A stretch of DNA of 64,000 bases from Holothuria scabra. Its lineage: Eukaryota > Echinodermata > Holothuroidea > Aspidochirotida > Holothuriidae. Position numbers and translations under genes: made by a program. Shown piece by piece: positions 1-13,125 of this stretch. The stretch lies in the NCBI GenBank assembly GCA_037179385.1, contig CM074188.1:25003318-25067317 (forward strand). The letters run 5' to 3'. Position 1 is the first letter of the stretch; each line of letters begins with the position of its first letter. The notes under the pieces were generated by a model. It was not told the DNA's origin. It worked only from the letters and a program-made list of their open reading frames with translations, and made no database searches.

Positions 1-109
1 ATGTATATATTTAGAAGACTTAATGGGTCCTAATTTACAATAGGCACTCATTTTGGTGAGGGCCTAGTTTCACCCCTTTCTGTGTATTTTAATAATCTCA
101 GGGTCGGTA

Positions 110-1280
110 TTACGTCTTATTGGTCGCGGCTACATTCACTAGTCCGGGTAGCAAATTACAACCAGCTCCGTTAACTAGTACTTTTCTCTCGTCAGCAATG
201 AATGAAGGTTCATTGCCTTTTCTCTTTTTCATTGTGGGGATAGTGTAAATAAAAGGATTCAAGGCGGAGTTTACCGGCATAACAAATATAGCGAGCCATG
301 CGTACGTGTCAATACTTATCTTACGACCACATTTAGAAAGAATTCCTACTAGTATGACTGGGAACCAACAAAGCATATCTGTACCGACAATGATTGACAT
401 CTTTATTGCCGCTCTTATTTCTTCCTTGTTGTCCCCTGGTCGCCCCGAACCCATCCTGGATCGAATTATCGATATGAACATGGCTACGTAACATCCGGTT
501 ATGATAAGTACGCAGGTGGACGTAAAGTATATGTACACAATTTCTGAGTACAACCACTGCAGTCCCTTAGGTTTTTCCTCAATTACCTGAGCCAATGTAC
601 CGTATTCATCTACGCGAATATCCACATTGCTTGCCGTGGATTCTGGGACAGTGACAAATGGCAAACCCAAACAAATATCGGATAAACCGAAAATTCCTTG
701 AACAAAAGCGGACAGTATTATTGGCGTAAGTGCCATTAAAACGCTTACGATCCATATTAACACACATATCCCTAAGGTTAATTTTAACCCAAACCGATAC
801 CTGCCGAATGCAAATACAACTGTGAAAAATCTCTCAACGCTTACAAAAGTTAAACTTAGAATCGATGCAACGTTGGACACAAACCCAATAAATCCAATTA
901 CTTTACACCCTACTCCATCCCTCCAACCGTGGGCAGAAAGATAGTAATCCCTCCCAAACTTGGCGTTTGCTATCCCTATGGAGAAAAGATATACTCCCAT
1001 CAGAAAGTCAGCAACCGACAGGCTCACAAGAAAGGCATTTTGGTTTGTATTCACTTCTGTTGAAAACACATTTCGCATGGCTGGGACTTTAGATTTTATT
1101 CGGCTCACTATTACAACCAAATTTGCTATCACGGCAGACAAACACACCATCCAGAGAGCAACACGGATAAATTCATTTGGAAACATACTCTTGCAAGAAT
1201 GGAAAGGTGAAGGTGGTGTTATGCAAGTTGTTCTATTGTTGTTTTCAAAAATACAGCAAATTCCATAGTTATCAGTTATG
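110..1280 (-). CDS. Gene A last exon: hinge and 7TM domain of relaxin-receptor/GRL101-like LRR GPCR
   Basis: This terminal exon encodes the signalling half of a rhodopsin-class LRR receptor, a plasma-membrane protein. It starts after a minus-strand acceptor (cccttag, 1287-1281) and ends at TAA 112-110. A Cys-rich hinge with GICCIF and CITPP comes first, then seven hydrophobic segments. TM2 carries ADFLMGVYLFSIG and the first extracellular loop YYLSAHGW. TM3 ends with ERF in place of DRY. The third intracellular loop has SRMGSGRPGDNKEE, TM6 CWFPV and TM7 NSALNPFIYT. LMGVYLF, CWFP and NSALNPFIYT follow the relaxin-receptor (RXFP) family closely. The internal ATG at 1186 is not the start, because the hinge reads open upstream and is conserved in gene B. 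The acidic-basic C-tail continues past the gene B stop and contains one Cys. Ligand and G protein cannot be read from sequence. Family assignment is secure; calling it a true relaxin receptor is inference. Confidence 0.93.
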
Positions 1281-4209
1281 CTAAGGGAAGAAAGAATTGA
1301 GAAAAGTATGGGTTACAGAGACTCTTGAATAATTAAAAACTTTTTTACAAAAATAATTCTGATGCTTAAAAGAAACAGTAGTAAGCAATATCCAGAATAA
1401 AGTTACTTGTGATGGGTGAGCACTTTCAAGTGCAATCGTGTGGGAGACGACGATTCAACTTGTGTTTGTGCTTCGACTTCTCATGCTACTTGCCCGAAAA
1501 TTGTGTAAAGAAATTTTCACTGCGATTCGTGAGAAAACTTCTTAAAGCCTGGCGGTGTGTATAACTTTCTAAGACGCGTTAATTGAATAAAGGCTATTGC
1601 AACGCATACATTTTATGTAAATTCTACCAAATTGGGTACATTTTACGGAAAATTCGACAAGCACATGCATAACGCTGTGTGTTGCGATTGAGGGTTTGAG
1701 GAGGCAAATATTGTATTTGCCAAGACTCCTCTCCCTTCTTTTGTGGAAAATTTTGAACTATACCGGTATTACTTTCAAATATGGTCAAGAGACGGGACAG
1801 AAACCATGACGAGTGAGAACGAAGGGCTGAAATTTTGCATTTCATATTTCTCTAACAAAACTTGTTTTGAGAATCTGCATCGAGACAGCTTCAATTCCCC
1901 ACCAAAGCCCATCTTTAAATCACAAGCCGAGTCTTCTATGATTCCTACAGAACTTACTTTTGCTGCCTTACTTCTCCGAAAGTTGTTACAAGAAGATAGT
2001 AATGAAAAGTCAATACCACGCTTCAGTGTGAAGCGCGCGTAGCTCGCCAAAAGTTTCATAGTTTGAAAATCTTTTATAAGAGAATATAATAAAAAAAAAA
2101 CCAATGACTTGATAGAAAACATACCACCTCTACCGCAACAGGAATTCTTAAAGGGGAAGTTTAAGCAAATTCAATTCTCATATGCGAAAGAGGAAAATTT
2201 CCAAAGTGATCTTAAGGGCAGCAGAGGTTATATCACTACCTCAAATTGACAAGAATTGATGTGACCCTTTGTTTTTCAGACTGTTGTGTTGCCCTTGAAG
2301 ATAATAGGAATATGACCTCCCTGTGGGCAAGGCGAATTTTGTGCAGTTCTCAGGCCACTTATGCAATCACATTTTAAAAATATGGGATTGTTGAGGAGAA
2401 AATCGGTTGTGAAGTTTAAATAAAAACAAAAGACTGTCCATGAATGTGGGGGTATGATGTCAAATATGCTTGCTTCAAGTTCACTTTTTTAAAAATGTGA
2501 CAGATTTACTTGCCTATATTTTGAGAACCACAGATCAGATTTTAATGCCAATTTTACGAAAACGTTTGGAATATGTACCTCTCCAACATATCGAAACTTC
2601 ATATGACATGAATCCCTTCTTGTAAAAACCTACCGGGAAATCGATGGAGACATGTGCCCCAATTTTCCCAATGCCGGTTTCGCTGAGATATATGGAGAGA
2701 AAACCGTGACAATTGCCAGACTGAGAAGCAAAATTGTTGCGATTTAGATGGTGTTATTAGATTCAACTAATAAAATCGTCTCATATTAAAATGTTATTGA
2801 AGCGCAGGCAAATGTTCGTAATTTGAGAAAGATTTCTGGAGAAAACTATTAAAATACTTCAATTTTTTGTTCGTTCGACAACACACCGTGACAGAGGATG
2901 GAGATGTACCTCTAATTTTGTATAAGTATCTTCCAGTTGTTGTAAAAATTATTTTTCCCTATTATATAACTGTATAATGAGTCATCATCAGTCATCAGTG
3001 CGAATCGTTACGAATGCGGTAAACGCGTGTCGAAATGTTGCATGACAAATAATTCATTTCGATCACAAAAGTTGCATGCAAATTTCAACCGCGGTATCTT
3101 CGGTTCCCTAAAAAAGCGTTTGGTAATTACAAGAGGATGTACTCCCTGGTCATCTGATAAAGCTTTCAAGATTTGTCAAACATGAAAAACATATGAAGAG
3201 AAAGGCAGAAAAATTCCCCTACTTTGCTACTTCAATATTCTGCTCCTCGATAATCTCAACCATTAGCACATGCACAAGAACAATCAATTAAGTCGAGCCG
3301 ATGAATTGTGTTAGTTCGTTTGAAACGCTATCTTAATAAGTCAAACTACGGACCGAAAGCGCGACGAGGGCGTGAAAATTGTGGTAATTTGCGGAAGGTC
3401 CGAAAAGGGGATAGTCATTGTGCTTACATTAACACTGTAAAACCAATTTTATTCCATTACACAAAGATATCATTTTTTTTTAAATTTGATTGGGTGACCT
3501 TGGCCCCTGGGCCCCCTTTGGATACGCCAGCTCGCCAGTCAAAACGAATTCAACATCTGCATTTCGGACAAAGGTTACTCATAAAAACGGCGAGACTGTT
3601 CTTCTTGGTATGTTAGAGCCCCCCCCCCCCCCCAAACAGTTTCCAACTTCACTATCTGGCTCCCTGGTATGGCGATTTTAATTAGTTAACAGTATTTCTT
3701 AATACATACAACTTCAAGAGCGGTTACTAAGTGAAGAAATTTATCACTGCCGTGTGCGTGTCACTTCAATACAACAACAGACCCTCACGACTTTATTGAT
3801 GTCACAATATATAGGATCAAGCTCACCCATAGATTCTGGATTTACAGTAGGCTAGTAAATAGGGACGCTTAAAATTTGGCATAATTTTTCTAGCGTTATG
3901 TTTGTGGGTAATGTTAAAATTTCATATGTAGAATGATCTTTACCCAATACCCAGTAGTGTTGAAAAAGACCCGCCAATGGGTAAAAATATTGCAATGTTG
4001 AAAAGATAACTTTCACCGTCTTCATACTTTGTGATAATGCCGTTCACTAGAGTGTTATTGCTTAACTTCCTGTATTCTATGCTATTCCTCTGAAAATATT
4101 TTGTAGAATATTTCACTCTTGCAAAAGGTATCTTGTTAATTATTCTTAATCTTATTAGCTATTCTTACTTTTGATTAGTTTAACAACTATAAAAATAAAC
4201 TCCACTCAC
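1281..4209. other. Gene A last intron, no gene seen
   Basis: This AT-rich intron lies between the last LRR exon and the 7TM exon of gene A. Open frames here are short, without splice support or recognisable domains. A C run occurs at about 3617-3633, within a possible repeat that reads ggcccctgggcccc just upstream. I see no RNA gene or clear mobile element. Confidence 0.6.
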
Positions 4210-4281
4210 ATTGTCTTCAGTTTAGATAGTTTTTCGAAGACGTCCTTGTCAATATCAACCAATGGATTATTTATGATAATC
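4210..4281 (-). CDS. Gene A LRR exon (72 bp), last repeat before the hinge
   Basis: The exon encodes one leucine-rich repeat with the core INNPLVDIDKDVFEKL. It lies between acceptor ttcatgcag and donor gtgagt and is phase 2 at both ends. Joined to the 7TM exon it restores an ATC codon, so the repeat runs straight into the hinge. Gene B has the matching exon at 58189-58260. The LRR array forms the curved extracellular ligand-binding part of this receptor family. Confidence 0.88.
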
Positions 4282-5248
4282 CTGCATGAAAAAATTAAAA
4301 AATAAAACACATTTTTTTCAAATGAAGTGACGAAAACCCGTAGTGATTTTTGGTGACAAATAAACCGTCTCGACTCCAAATTTTGAAACACAACGGAATT
4401 GGGCGGGGTATCGTTGGCGAATGAAACGTCTTCACTCTTAATTGGGGACAATAAAGGGCGAGGTGAAGCCGAGTCCCTTTTCCCCTTAAGTTTTAATTAA
4501 CGACGGTCCAAGTACATTTACATTTCCCAAAAATAAATTTTTACGGCTTAATTCTTGGTTATATGATAGATGCAGTGATTCAAGGTCTCATTACTCCATT
4601 AGGATAGTGTTCTAGAGCGTCAAGTGCACACCCGAAGAAGTAGTTCTTTTTACCTGCCAGCTGTGTGATGAAAGTCCGTGAATATGAAAGAGAACTTGCC
4701 AGGGTGTGGACGTTGAAAATTTGGGTAAGATTTATGGTGATTTAGACTGTTTAAAAAATTGCTTTCAAATGGCGGAGATTTTCCGTTTTGGTGAAGAGGC
4801 TAGGGGCGGGTGTACCCTACAAAAACTTAAAATCCTTCTAGCTCAAAATCTAAACGGTCATGGTATGGAAATTAAATTTTGTAGTTCCATGATGGGCAAA
4901 CTTGTCAGCCTCAAGTGATGGTGTCTTAGAATAGCTGTGAACTTTGACAGGGCTGCAGGGGCTTCAAAAGGGAGCAAATTTAGTGTGTAAGTCAGTGGGG
5001 AAATTATTGGGGGTATTGGGGGTTTTACAGGGAGATTGCAGGTGAGTACATGGATCTCCATAATTGTATCCGCGACTTAATGTTCCTTCCACAATATCAT
5101 ATACGTTTTTCATAACAAGGAAAATGGAAATTTACATCCCGTCATAAATTACTTTTTAAATTATTTTTTGTTTCCCCATTTAATTTTTACCTGTAGGCTA
5201 TGTGTATTATATAATTGCATTTTTTTTAAGTAGAGGCATGATACTTAC
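4282..5248. other. Gene A intron, nothing recognised
   Basis: Intron between two LRR exons. I see no additional exon, RNA gene or mobile element. Short open frames on both strands lack splice context or family motifs. Confidence 0.5.
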
Positions 5249-5314
5249 AATTCGATTAAACCTGATGGCAATGCACCTTGCTCAATCTTTGAAATCTTGT
5301 TGTTGTCTAAAAAA
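5249..5314 (-). CDS. Gene A LRR exon (66 bp)
   Basis: One leucine-rich repeat of the short type, core FLDNNKISKIEQGALPSG. It follows acceptor ctttcag and precedes donor gtaagtat, phase 2 at both ends. The LDNNKI segment is the usual LxxNxI strand-loop signature. It pairs with gene B exon 62195-62260, whose core is YLDRNRISKIERGALPP. Confidence 0.88.
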
Positions 5315-7495
5315 CTGAAAGATGAGAGTTGGCCAATTAAATAGGTTGCTCCTTACCAAATTGCTGCTTAGGCCACCTGGATAATAAATATTTTATTTTT
5401 CTTTTTTTGGTTCATTAGCCAAATTATCAGCGTCCTGGTTTTATAGTGGTTTTTGAAAATATTCCGTGCTACTTTGTTCTGCATGGTCAAGGTGTTTATG
5501 TTTTTTCGAAATAATTTGTGAAATCATTTGAATTGAATTGAAGTGGTAACATCTAGGGAATTCGCTTTAGGTCTGAATTCATTTTATTTCTTACCTTCCG
5601 GAACAAAACCCTGGCCAAGTCATTCACTTGCTTTGCATAGAATGTCACATATTATACACATTATCTCACTTTGTGGTTTTCCAGTCATTTAAAGGCCCAG
5701 TTCTTTCACCCCAAGCAGTATCAATTCTCCTAATCTTCTTAATGAACCCCTCCCACAATTGTCTGAAATTCATCCTCACCCAGATACAATCTCAGTTTAT
5801 TGCTTCAAGGTAAGTATAGACAACTCAATTTATATTATCAAAACACTCTCAGTACAGTTCATGCTGTAGTAATATAAGCTTTGGTACTCTGCATTGTTTG
5901 AATTGGATGTCAATCAAAGAGCTGAGCCAATTGAGAATTTCGGTACACCGGTACCAAAATTGTAGTTTGGGGTGAGAGGTTTGTCCCTTTAAATGTTATT
6001 GACAAGAGACGATGTGCGGACAAAACGACCGAGAAGCACTGATGTTTGATAATTTGTAATTTGCTCGATTGCTTCAGTCATTTCTTGTAATTTTGAACTT
6101 ACACTTTCATTCAAACTCTCACTTCAATTTCATTTGCTATTGTATGGTACGTTGTAATAAGCGAGTTAAGCAATTCATTGCTGCATGGAACTGCGTGAGA
6201 TACACAAACCGAGCTCAACCCATAGTGTTGCGACGTTCCCCTTACAGTACGTGCATACAACACTTAGTGTCTAGCCAACTCGAACACAAACCGGGGTCTC
6301 AGTGCAACTCTACGATATATAATACAAATGTTAACACCAAAAAGACAACTAAGGCACCATCAACCGTGCAAAACCTCACTTGAGATTCTTTCAAATTTCA
6401 TGGATGTATTAAGAATGAATGATTTCAAATTTGTAAACTCAACTTTTGGAATACGTGTTGTTGGTGAGTTTTTTTTTTTTTTTGTTTATCCCGACGATTT
6501 GGAGGATGCGCGCATGTGCGTAGACATTAAACCGAATTACCGAACTGGCTTAGCCTATCTGGAAGCACTGGGAAAAACCTTTCCAGCAAATCAGAAACTT
6601 TTAGTGACGTTTTTATCCAAATAAACTCGTAAGTCAAGAATAATTGCCACACACTACTGTTAAGGAATGTAATAGACGCCGTTTTTATTAGAAATTTAGG
6701 ACAACTTTGTTATCGTTTTATTGAAATTTTATTAAAATACTTCTCGAGTTAAATATTTGTTGGTTCCATTATCAAAGCATATATAATGAAACTTTAAAAT
6801 GGATTAGATTTTCCAAACTAATGAGTAACTTTTTATATCATCAAATTATTTAATTTTGTCTATCATGCGGGCTTGGCCACAGCCTTCCGATAATGCACAG
6901 TTTCCCTTTTCCTAATTGTGAAAACGCGTTTGGCCGGAAATTTGAAGACTGTTCTAAAGCTAAGTGTGATGTATATTAGTTTGGGTATATGGTACGACTT
7001 TAGTTAAGTATTTTTCCACAGATTTAGCTCAGTTGTACACCTGATTTAAGTCAAATGTTACAAACATTAGGTGTTTACCAGATTTAAGTGGCCGTGTTTC
7101 TCGGCTTCAGAATTTTATCACTGCTGTGGTCTTCGGCAGTAGTGCATGCTCTTATCCCCTGAACTTAAAGGCATATTTTCATCATCCAAAGCAGTTCCAA
7201 TTCTCCCAGCCTACTTACTTCTAGCCCCTCCCACATTTATCTAAAACTCATCTTTATCCAGACACAATCCTAGTTTATTGCTTCATGGCTTGTCCCAGTG
7301 GCCATACAAGTCCATAATGTGTAATCAAGATACTCTCAGTGCCCATGCTGTGTAATTTAGCTATGGTGCATTGTTTGAATGTGATGCCAATCAAAGAGCT
7401 GTACCAATTGAGATTTATGATATATGCATGCTGAAACTGTAGCTTAGGGTGACGAATGACTGCCTTTAATTCAAAGTTACTTTTAATGTACTTAC
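5315..7495. other. Gene A intron, no gene seen
   Basis: Intron between LRR exons. The sequence near 7020-7050 and 7380-7490 resembles 63235-63400 of gene B, so the duplication that made the two genes is still visible in noncoding DNA. A poly-T run lies at 6471-6483. No exon or RNA gene was recognised. Confidence 0.5.
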
Positions 7496-7561
7496 ACCGT
7501 CTTCAATGTAGAAGGAAACACATCTTTTTCAATTGTTGTGAGAAAATTGTGTGATAATGAA
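7496..7561 (-). CDS. Gene A LRR exon (66 bp)
   Basis: One leucine-rich repeat, core LSHNFLTTIEKDVFPSTL, between acceptor ctcttacag and donor gtaagtac, phase 2 at both ends. LSHNFL fits LxxNxI/L. The paralogous gene B exon at 63410-63475 reads LSHNLLTTVEKGVFPSTL, in the same order relative to its neighbours. Confidence 0.87.
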
Positions 7562-7899
7562 CTGTAAGAGAAGAATTTTGTATGAAAATGCGTTCCTTTT
7601 TACTTTCACCACATCCTTAAGCTGTTATGCATATTAATTAATGTTCGAATATGTCATTTTCTCAACTATTCGGTCACATTCACTGCAGATGAAAGTCCCT
7701 TTTTCTGATTTATCACATACTTATTCATACATGGGAGAGTTGTTGCAAAATAAATCTTATTACCCCTATATTACTCACGAAACACCAGAAATTTGTTTAC
7801 TTACGTCTGCTGCCTCACAACTTTAAGTAGTCGAGAGAAAAGTTGGCCATGGGTATGATGTAAAACTGCATCCATGTGAGATGAGGAGGTCGTGTGAGG

Positions 7900-8087
7900 C
7901 GAGAAGTTTGCAACCGACTATCGCCTATAAAGTGTCCACATAAGACTGCTATTACTCATCCCATGACTGACGGGTTGTCGGCGCCACAAAAAAAGGGCAA
8001 ACCCCTCAATGGTCGGTCCCCTGTGGGCTGGGGTTGTAGAATATGCCAACAGTGTTTCCAGCCAGTCGTACGAGGCGACTAAACTAA

Positions 8088-8090
<3 letters not shown>
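7900..8090 (+). repeat. Dispersed SINE-like core ending GAGGCGACTAAA
   Basis: A short dispersed repeat contains cctgtgggctgg, agaatatgccaaca and a final gaggcgactaaa. The same core is found on the minus strand near 54395-54478 and, shorter, near 50620-50660. Recurrence of the same ordered blocks suggests a SINE 3' part. The simple-sequence array begins exactly at its end. The family name is not known to me. Confidence 0.5.
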
Positions 8091-8925
<835 letters not shown>

Positions 8926-9252
8926 TTTTTGGGCAAAATATCAACCTTAGGGAGAAATTACCGTTAGGGGAAGAATTACCTTCCCCTTTACGTTTTCACA
9001 CACTTTTTAAAGGGAATACGTTAGTGTATAGTAAAATACATAGGGGGTACGTAATATACCTAATTTATTCAATGTTGACCAAATTACGGACGCCTATCAG
9101 TTAACACGGACATCTAATGGACTATTTAATTTACGTACATGTATATGTATTTCCTTAAAGGCGAAATAGTTAAAAATAGTTACGTATTTCATTGTGTTGC
9201 ATTTCGCCTAAATGTATCAAGATATACAAATTTCCCCCTAATGTTCAATCTC
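8926..9252 (+). mobile_element. MITE-like element between (CTAA)n and (TATG)n
   Basis: This noncoding segment has imperfect terminal inverted repeats: a left block ending ccttagggagaaatta and a right block whose complement reads cattagggggaaattt. It carries the internal block acgttttcacacac, which recurs inverted at 9600-9650 and again at 20090-20130. Both ends stop at simple repeats. No transposase is encoded. Assignment to a transposon superfamily is not possible from what is visible. Confidence 0.6.
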
Positions 9253-9362
9253 TATGTATGTATGTATGTATGTATGTATGTATGTATGTATGTATGTATG
9301 TATGTATGTATGTATGTATGTATGTATGTATGTATGTATGTATGTATGTATGTATGTATGTA
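9253..9362 (+). repeat. (TATG)n microsatellite
   Basis: About 110 bases of nearly pure TATG repeat separate two related MITE-like elements in opposite orientation. The apparent repetitive peptides in this stretch are translation artefacts. Confidence 0.97.
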
Positions 9363-9722
9363 TACATATAACGCTAATTCCCACCTTAGGGGGAAATTGT
9401 TATATCTGCGCGTACATAGGGCGAAAAAATAACAATGAAATACATAAGTAAAGGAATTCGCCCTAACGTCTAAAAATATAAACAACGTTATTTCAATGGT
9501 CAGCCATCGGTTCGTGTTAACAGCTAGGTGTCCGTAAATTTGACAACTTTGAAGTAATTGTATCTACTTTGTAAATGTAGGAGGGCGCTCTTGTCCGTTT
9601 ACGTATTCCTATAGAAAAAGTGTGTAGAAACGTTAAGGCGAAACTTATATTTCGCCTTCAAAAAATTTTCCCCTTTAGGTCGACTTTTCAGCAACAACTT
9701 TCCCCTAAGTGCCGAATTAGTG
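9363..9722 (-). mobile_element. Second MITE-like element, inverted relative to the first
   Basis: It has imperfect terminal inverted repeats (left ccttagggggaaattgtt; complement of right cacttaggggaaagttgttg). Its internal block is the reverse complement of the 8990-9030 block in the first element. It is bounded by (TATG)n and (TA)n. Noncoding. Confidence 0.6.
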
Positions 9723-9893
<171 letters not shown>

Positions 9894-12800
9894 TGGTTAA
9901 CGTCACTACTTACATCGTGTACTTCTCCCTGTGACTCTCTTGACTAGTGGTAACAAAAAGAAAAACTAGGGTGTCGGCATTATGCAGATCAGGTGGGTGA
10001 GTTCATTTAACGTACATGAGTTGAGATTTTTGATTAATTTAAGTCTGGAGTAGTTTCATCTTTTATCCCCCTATCACGTCTTTGTCACATCATCATCAGG
10101 ACATAAAGCATTGTTCCAGATAGTGTTTGCTGTTCTTTTATAGATGTCAGAAATGCAATTGCAGTAACTGTATCAGCAATTAGGACTTTGCGGTCAGCTT
10201 TTCTTTTTTTTTGGGGGGGGGGGGGGGTTGGCAGTAATGTAGACTTTTAGTGCTAACCCTTGAGAAATATAAGGTATAGATGGTATTGAAATTCTAAGGT
10301 TGCTACCCCTGAATTCAAATGTCACATGGTTGTTGGATCTGAAACTGGTATATGCGGAGCTTAGCTCTCGATAACCGAAATCAGCGCATAATTGCCCACG
10401 CTCACTGACAGGCTGATTTTTTCGTAGCATTTTGGAAACCTTCCTAACCTTATGGTAGTTAGAATTCGTACATGTTTGACCAAATCACTGGCAGTTTTGG
10501 AAATAACCGCTTTCGTTGTAAAATTTATCGGGAATATAGGAGGAAAATTTACCTGTCTGAACATTATGAATATTTAAAAGCACTTAGTGTCTAACTGTTC
10601 ACAGTCGTCGATGATTTTTTTCTGTTTATCAATATTTGAAATAATAGTTAAGGTACAACTTAGGCGACACCATGTAGAGATTATGCACGTGACGCCGCCG
10701 CGTTTCACTGGATGGAAATGATCAAAGGCAGTCGCTGTGTTAACAACACTACACTAACAGTTGTTCTAAAATTGACGTTCGGATGGGAAAACAGAGAGAT
10801 GTATCAATGATGAAAGAGTAAACCAGCTGCGAATTAAGCAATTTGAGAGTGGTGGTGGGAGGTGGTCGGAGCAATTTTTAGACTATGCACCTCACCCTAT
10901 ACCGCATTAACCCAAAGTTATATTTTTTATGCTAAATTTTTCGCTTTTTCTACCAGTAAGAGCGATTTTTTAAATAAAAAATTGTATGGTATAAATCATT
11001 TTCTCAAAAAAAACTGGGCACTTAAGAAGGTAGCATTCTTCGTTCTTTTTTCCAGCCATGCTACAGTATACAACAATTCCAGTATATTTATGCCCTCTGA
11101 AAACTGAGGAACATTGATAGCATTTTAATTCTTCAAGTTCCTTAAGAATCCATCTACTCACAGACTATTCAAATGACAGGGTTGAATTGGTAACTTATGA
11201 AAGGCATATATGAAAGCACTTACGGTAGGCAAATGATTCCCTGCCTGAAGTCTTGCCCGAAAGACTATTTAAGCGGTACGCCACCTTCAGTTGGCGCGAA
11301 GCGCTCCAAAATTTTTGCCTTTTTGCAACAAATATTTGTGGCTATGGAGCTTGTATTGCAGACATTTTTGGATTCTGAGTTTCTTGTATGGGAAAATTTG
11401 AGAGGTTGGGGGATTACTGATCGAAGCATTTGCACTTCCTATGTTGGCAAATTGAGAACGACTGCACTGTGATCGACTGAAGATCGTTGCTACATAATGT
11501 TATCTTGAAGGTCTATGAAGCTCTCGAAAAAAAATTAAAAGTTTCCGAAACTTCGTTGTTTACTTTAGAAAAACTATTTTAAATTCAAGAGCTTATGTTG
11601 GAGAAAATTTGGAATTTTATGACAGGAAATTTTTTAAAATAGCTCTGAAGTTGCCGGTGTTACTTGAAGATCTGGTGTCAAAAATGGAATATTTCAATTT
11701 TTTCATTTCCAATGGTTGAAAACGTTTATCAAACTGATTCATGAGACAACCTTTATATACATTAGGAATTGCACGTTGAAGCGAGCGAAGGAAAATTTTG
11801 ATTTTTGAAACAATGAATTACAAATTGGCGCTCGCATCAATGAGAACCAGGAGAAAGAAGAGTTGCCAATATCATATAACTGAAAAAGGGGTTTTCTTTC
11901 CGGAGAAGTGGAGGGGGAGGGGCGAAAGCATGCTTTACGCCCCTCACCTCATAATCTTTACTTTAAATAACCGACGTGGATTTATTATTTTATTTTATTT
12001 TATATTTTATATTATTTTATTTTCGTTTCAGTTCAAGGTTGAGTTTTTAATGTTGCCTAAACTTTTGAAGAAAAAACTTAGGGGCTGCAGTCCCAGACCC
12101 GCTTTTTACGCCTGTGAATGGGGTAGACGAATCGAAGTCCGCTTTCATCTCTGTTATAGTCCTTGCGGGTCAAATACATAAATGGAATTGACATGGTATT
12201 TAGACTTTATTACGATTATATACTTATTTACTTGCGCAATGGTGTGTAGTTTTCCTATCAAAATGGCATCTTCGTCCCAAAACATGCTTCATTGAAATGA
12301 TCTTGTTAATCGCTAGTGTTTAAGTGATCCCATGTCTTCATACAAAAACCCGGTATCAAAATCAAAGGCTATTTCATCTCTTCACCATGTAATGACAATC
12401 AGCAGAAATGTTTAGCTACCACGGACTTCCTATATACATGGGCAGATTATGTAACGCGTACCCCCTATCCGTAGATTGTCGCCTCCAACTTGGACAAAAA
12501 TGGCAGACCAAGATGGCCGCCGTGAAGCTATAATTTGAATGATTTGACGACGACTCTGCCACAAAAGTTTAATTTGAATGCAATACGAGTGGTGATTTTG
12601 ACGTTACCTTGTATCATTTCGAAAATATTTCAAATTTTTCTCAAAATCTGTCGATAACAACTTGAACAAGTCCAACCTTTCACACACAAAACCATCACAG
12701 ACTGCCATCTTACTATTCCCATACTCACACGGACAGTAGTGAAAATCTAAGATGCAATATGCTCTGTCCATGTGAAGGAAGTCCGTGATAGCTAACCGAT

Positions 12801-13056
12801 TAGATCAGTTTACAGATTGTGGCTTAAACTGACTCTTGACCTTTATTTGCGCTATTGTGTGAAACAATTACAAGTAAACGAAATAAATTTTACGAATACT
12901 CGAAATAATTTTACACGAACAGTTATTTTTTCGGTTAAATAAATTATTATCAATGAAAGGAAACGATATTTTGAATATACGAAATTATTTGTTTTACTTT
13001 CATGTGGAGTCTCAGGGTAATGTTGAAATTCAAGTTTAAGAGTGTCAACAACTTAC
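9894..13056. other. Gene A intron, no gene seen
   Basis: A long intron. A G run lies at 10213-10228. At 11255-11310 a block with gcggtacgccaccttcag and gcgaagcgc resembles the 180-bp tandem unit at 29830-30560, so it may be a solo copy. The open frames show no known domain. Confidence 0.5.
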
Positions 13057-13125
13057 ACTAAGCCAAGATACTTTGTCGTGAAGGCGTTCAGTGATATTTG
13101 TGTTATCAGGTTTTGATGTAATTCT
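13057..13125 (-). CDS. Gene A LRR exon (69 bp)
   Basis: One leucine-rich repeat, core LHQNLITQISLNAFTTKYL, after acceptor ctttttccag and before donor gtaagttg, phase 2 at both ends. The first strand LHQNLI and the NAF motif fit the LRR pattern. Joining to the exons at 16128 and 7496 gives ATA and GTT codons. The gene B counterpart would lie beyond the right edge. Confidence 0.82.

Noticed and set aside
306..1268. Plus-strand and alternative minus-strand frames overlapping the 7TM exon, and the same set at 55042-56067
   Set aside because: Shadows of the real minus-strand exon. They recur in both genes only because the exon is duplicated.
9139..9485. Cys/Met/Tyr-Val repeat peptides across (TATG)n
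   Set aside because: Simple-repeat translation, with no gene signals around it.
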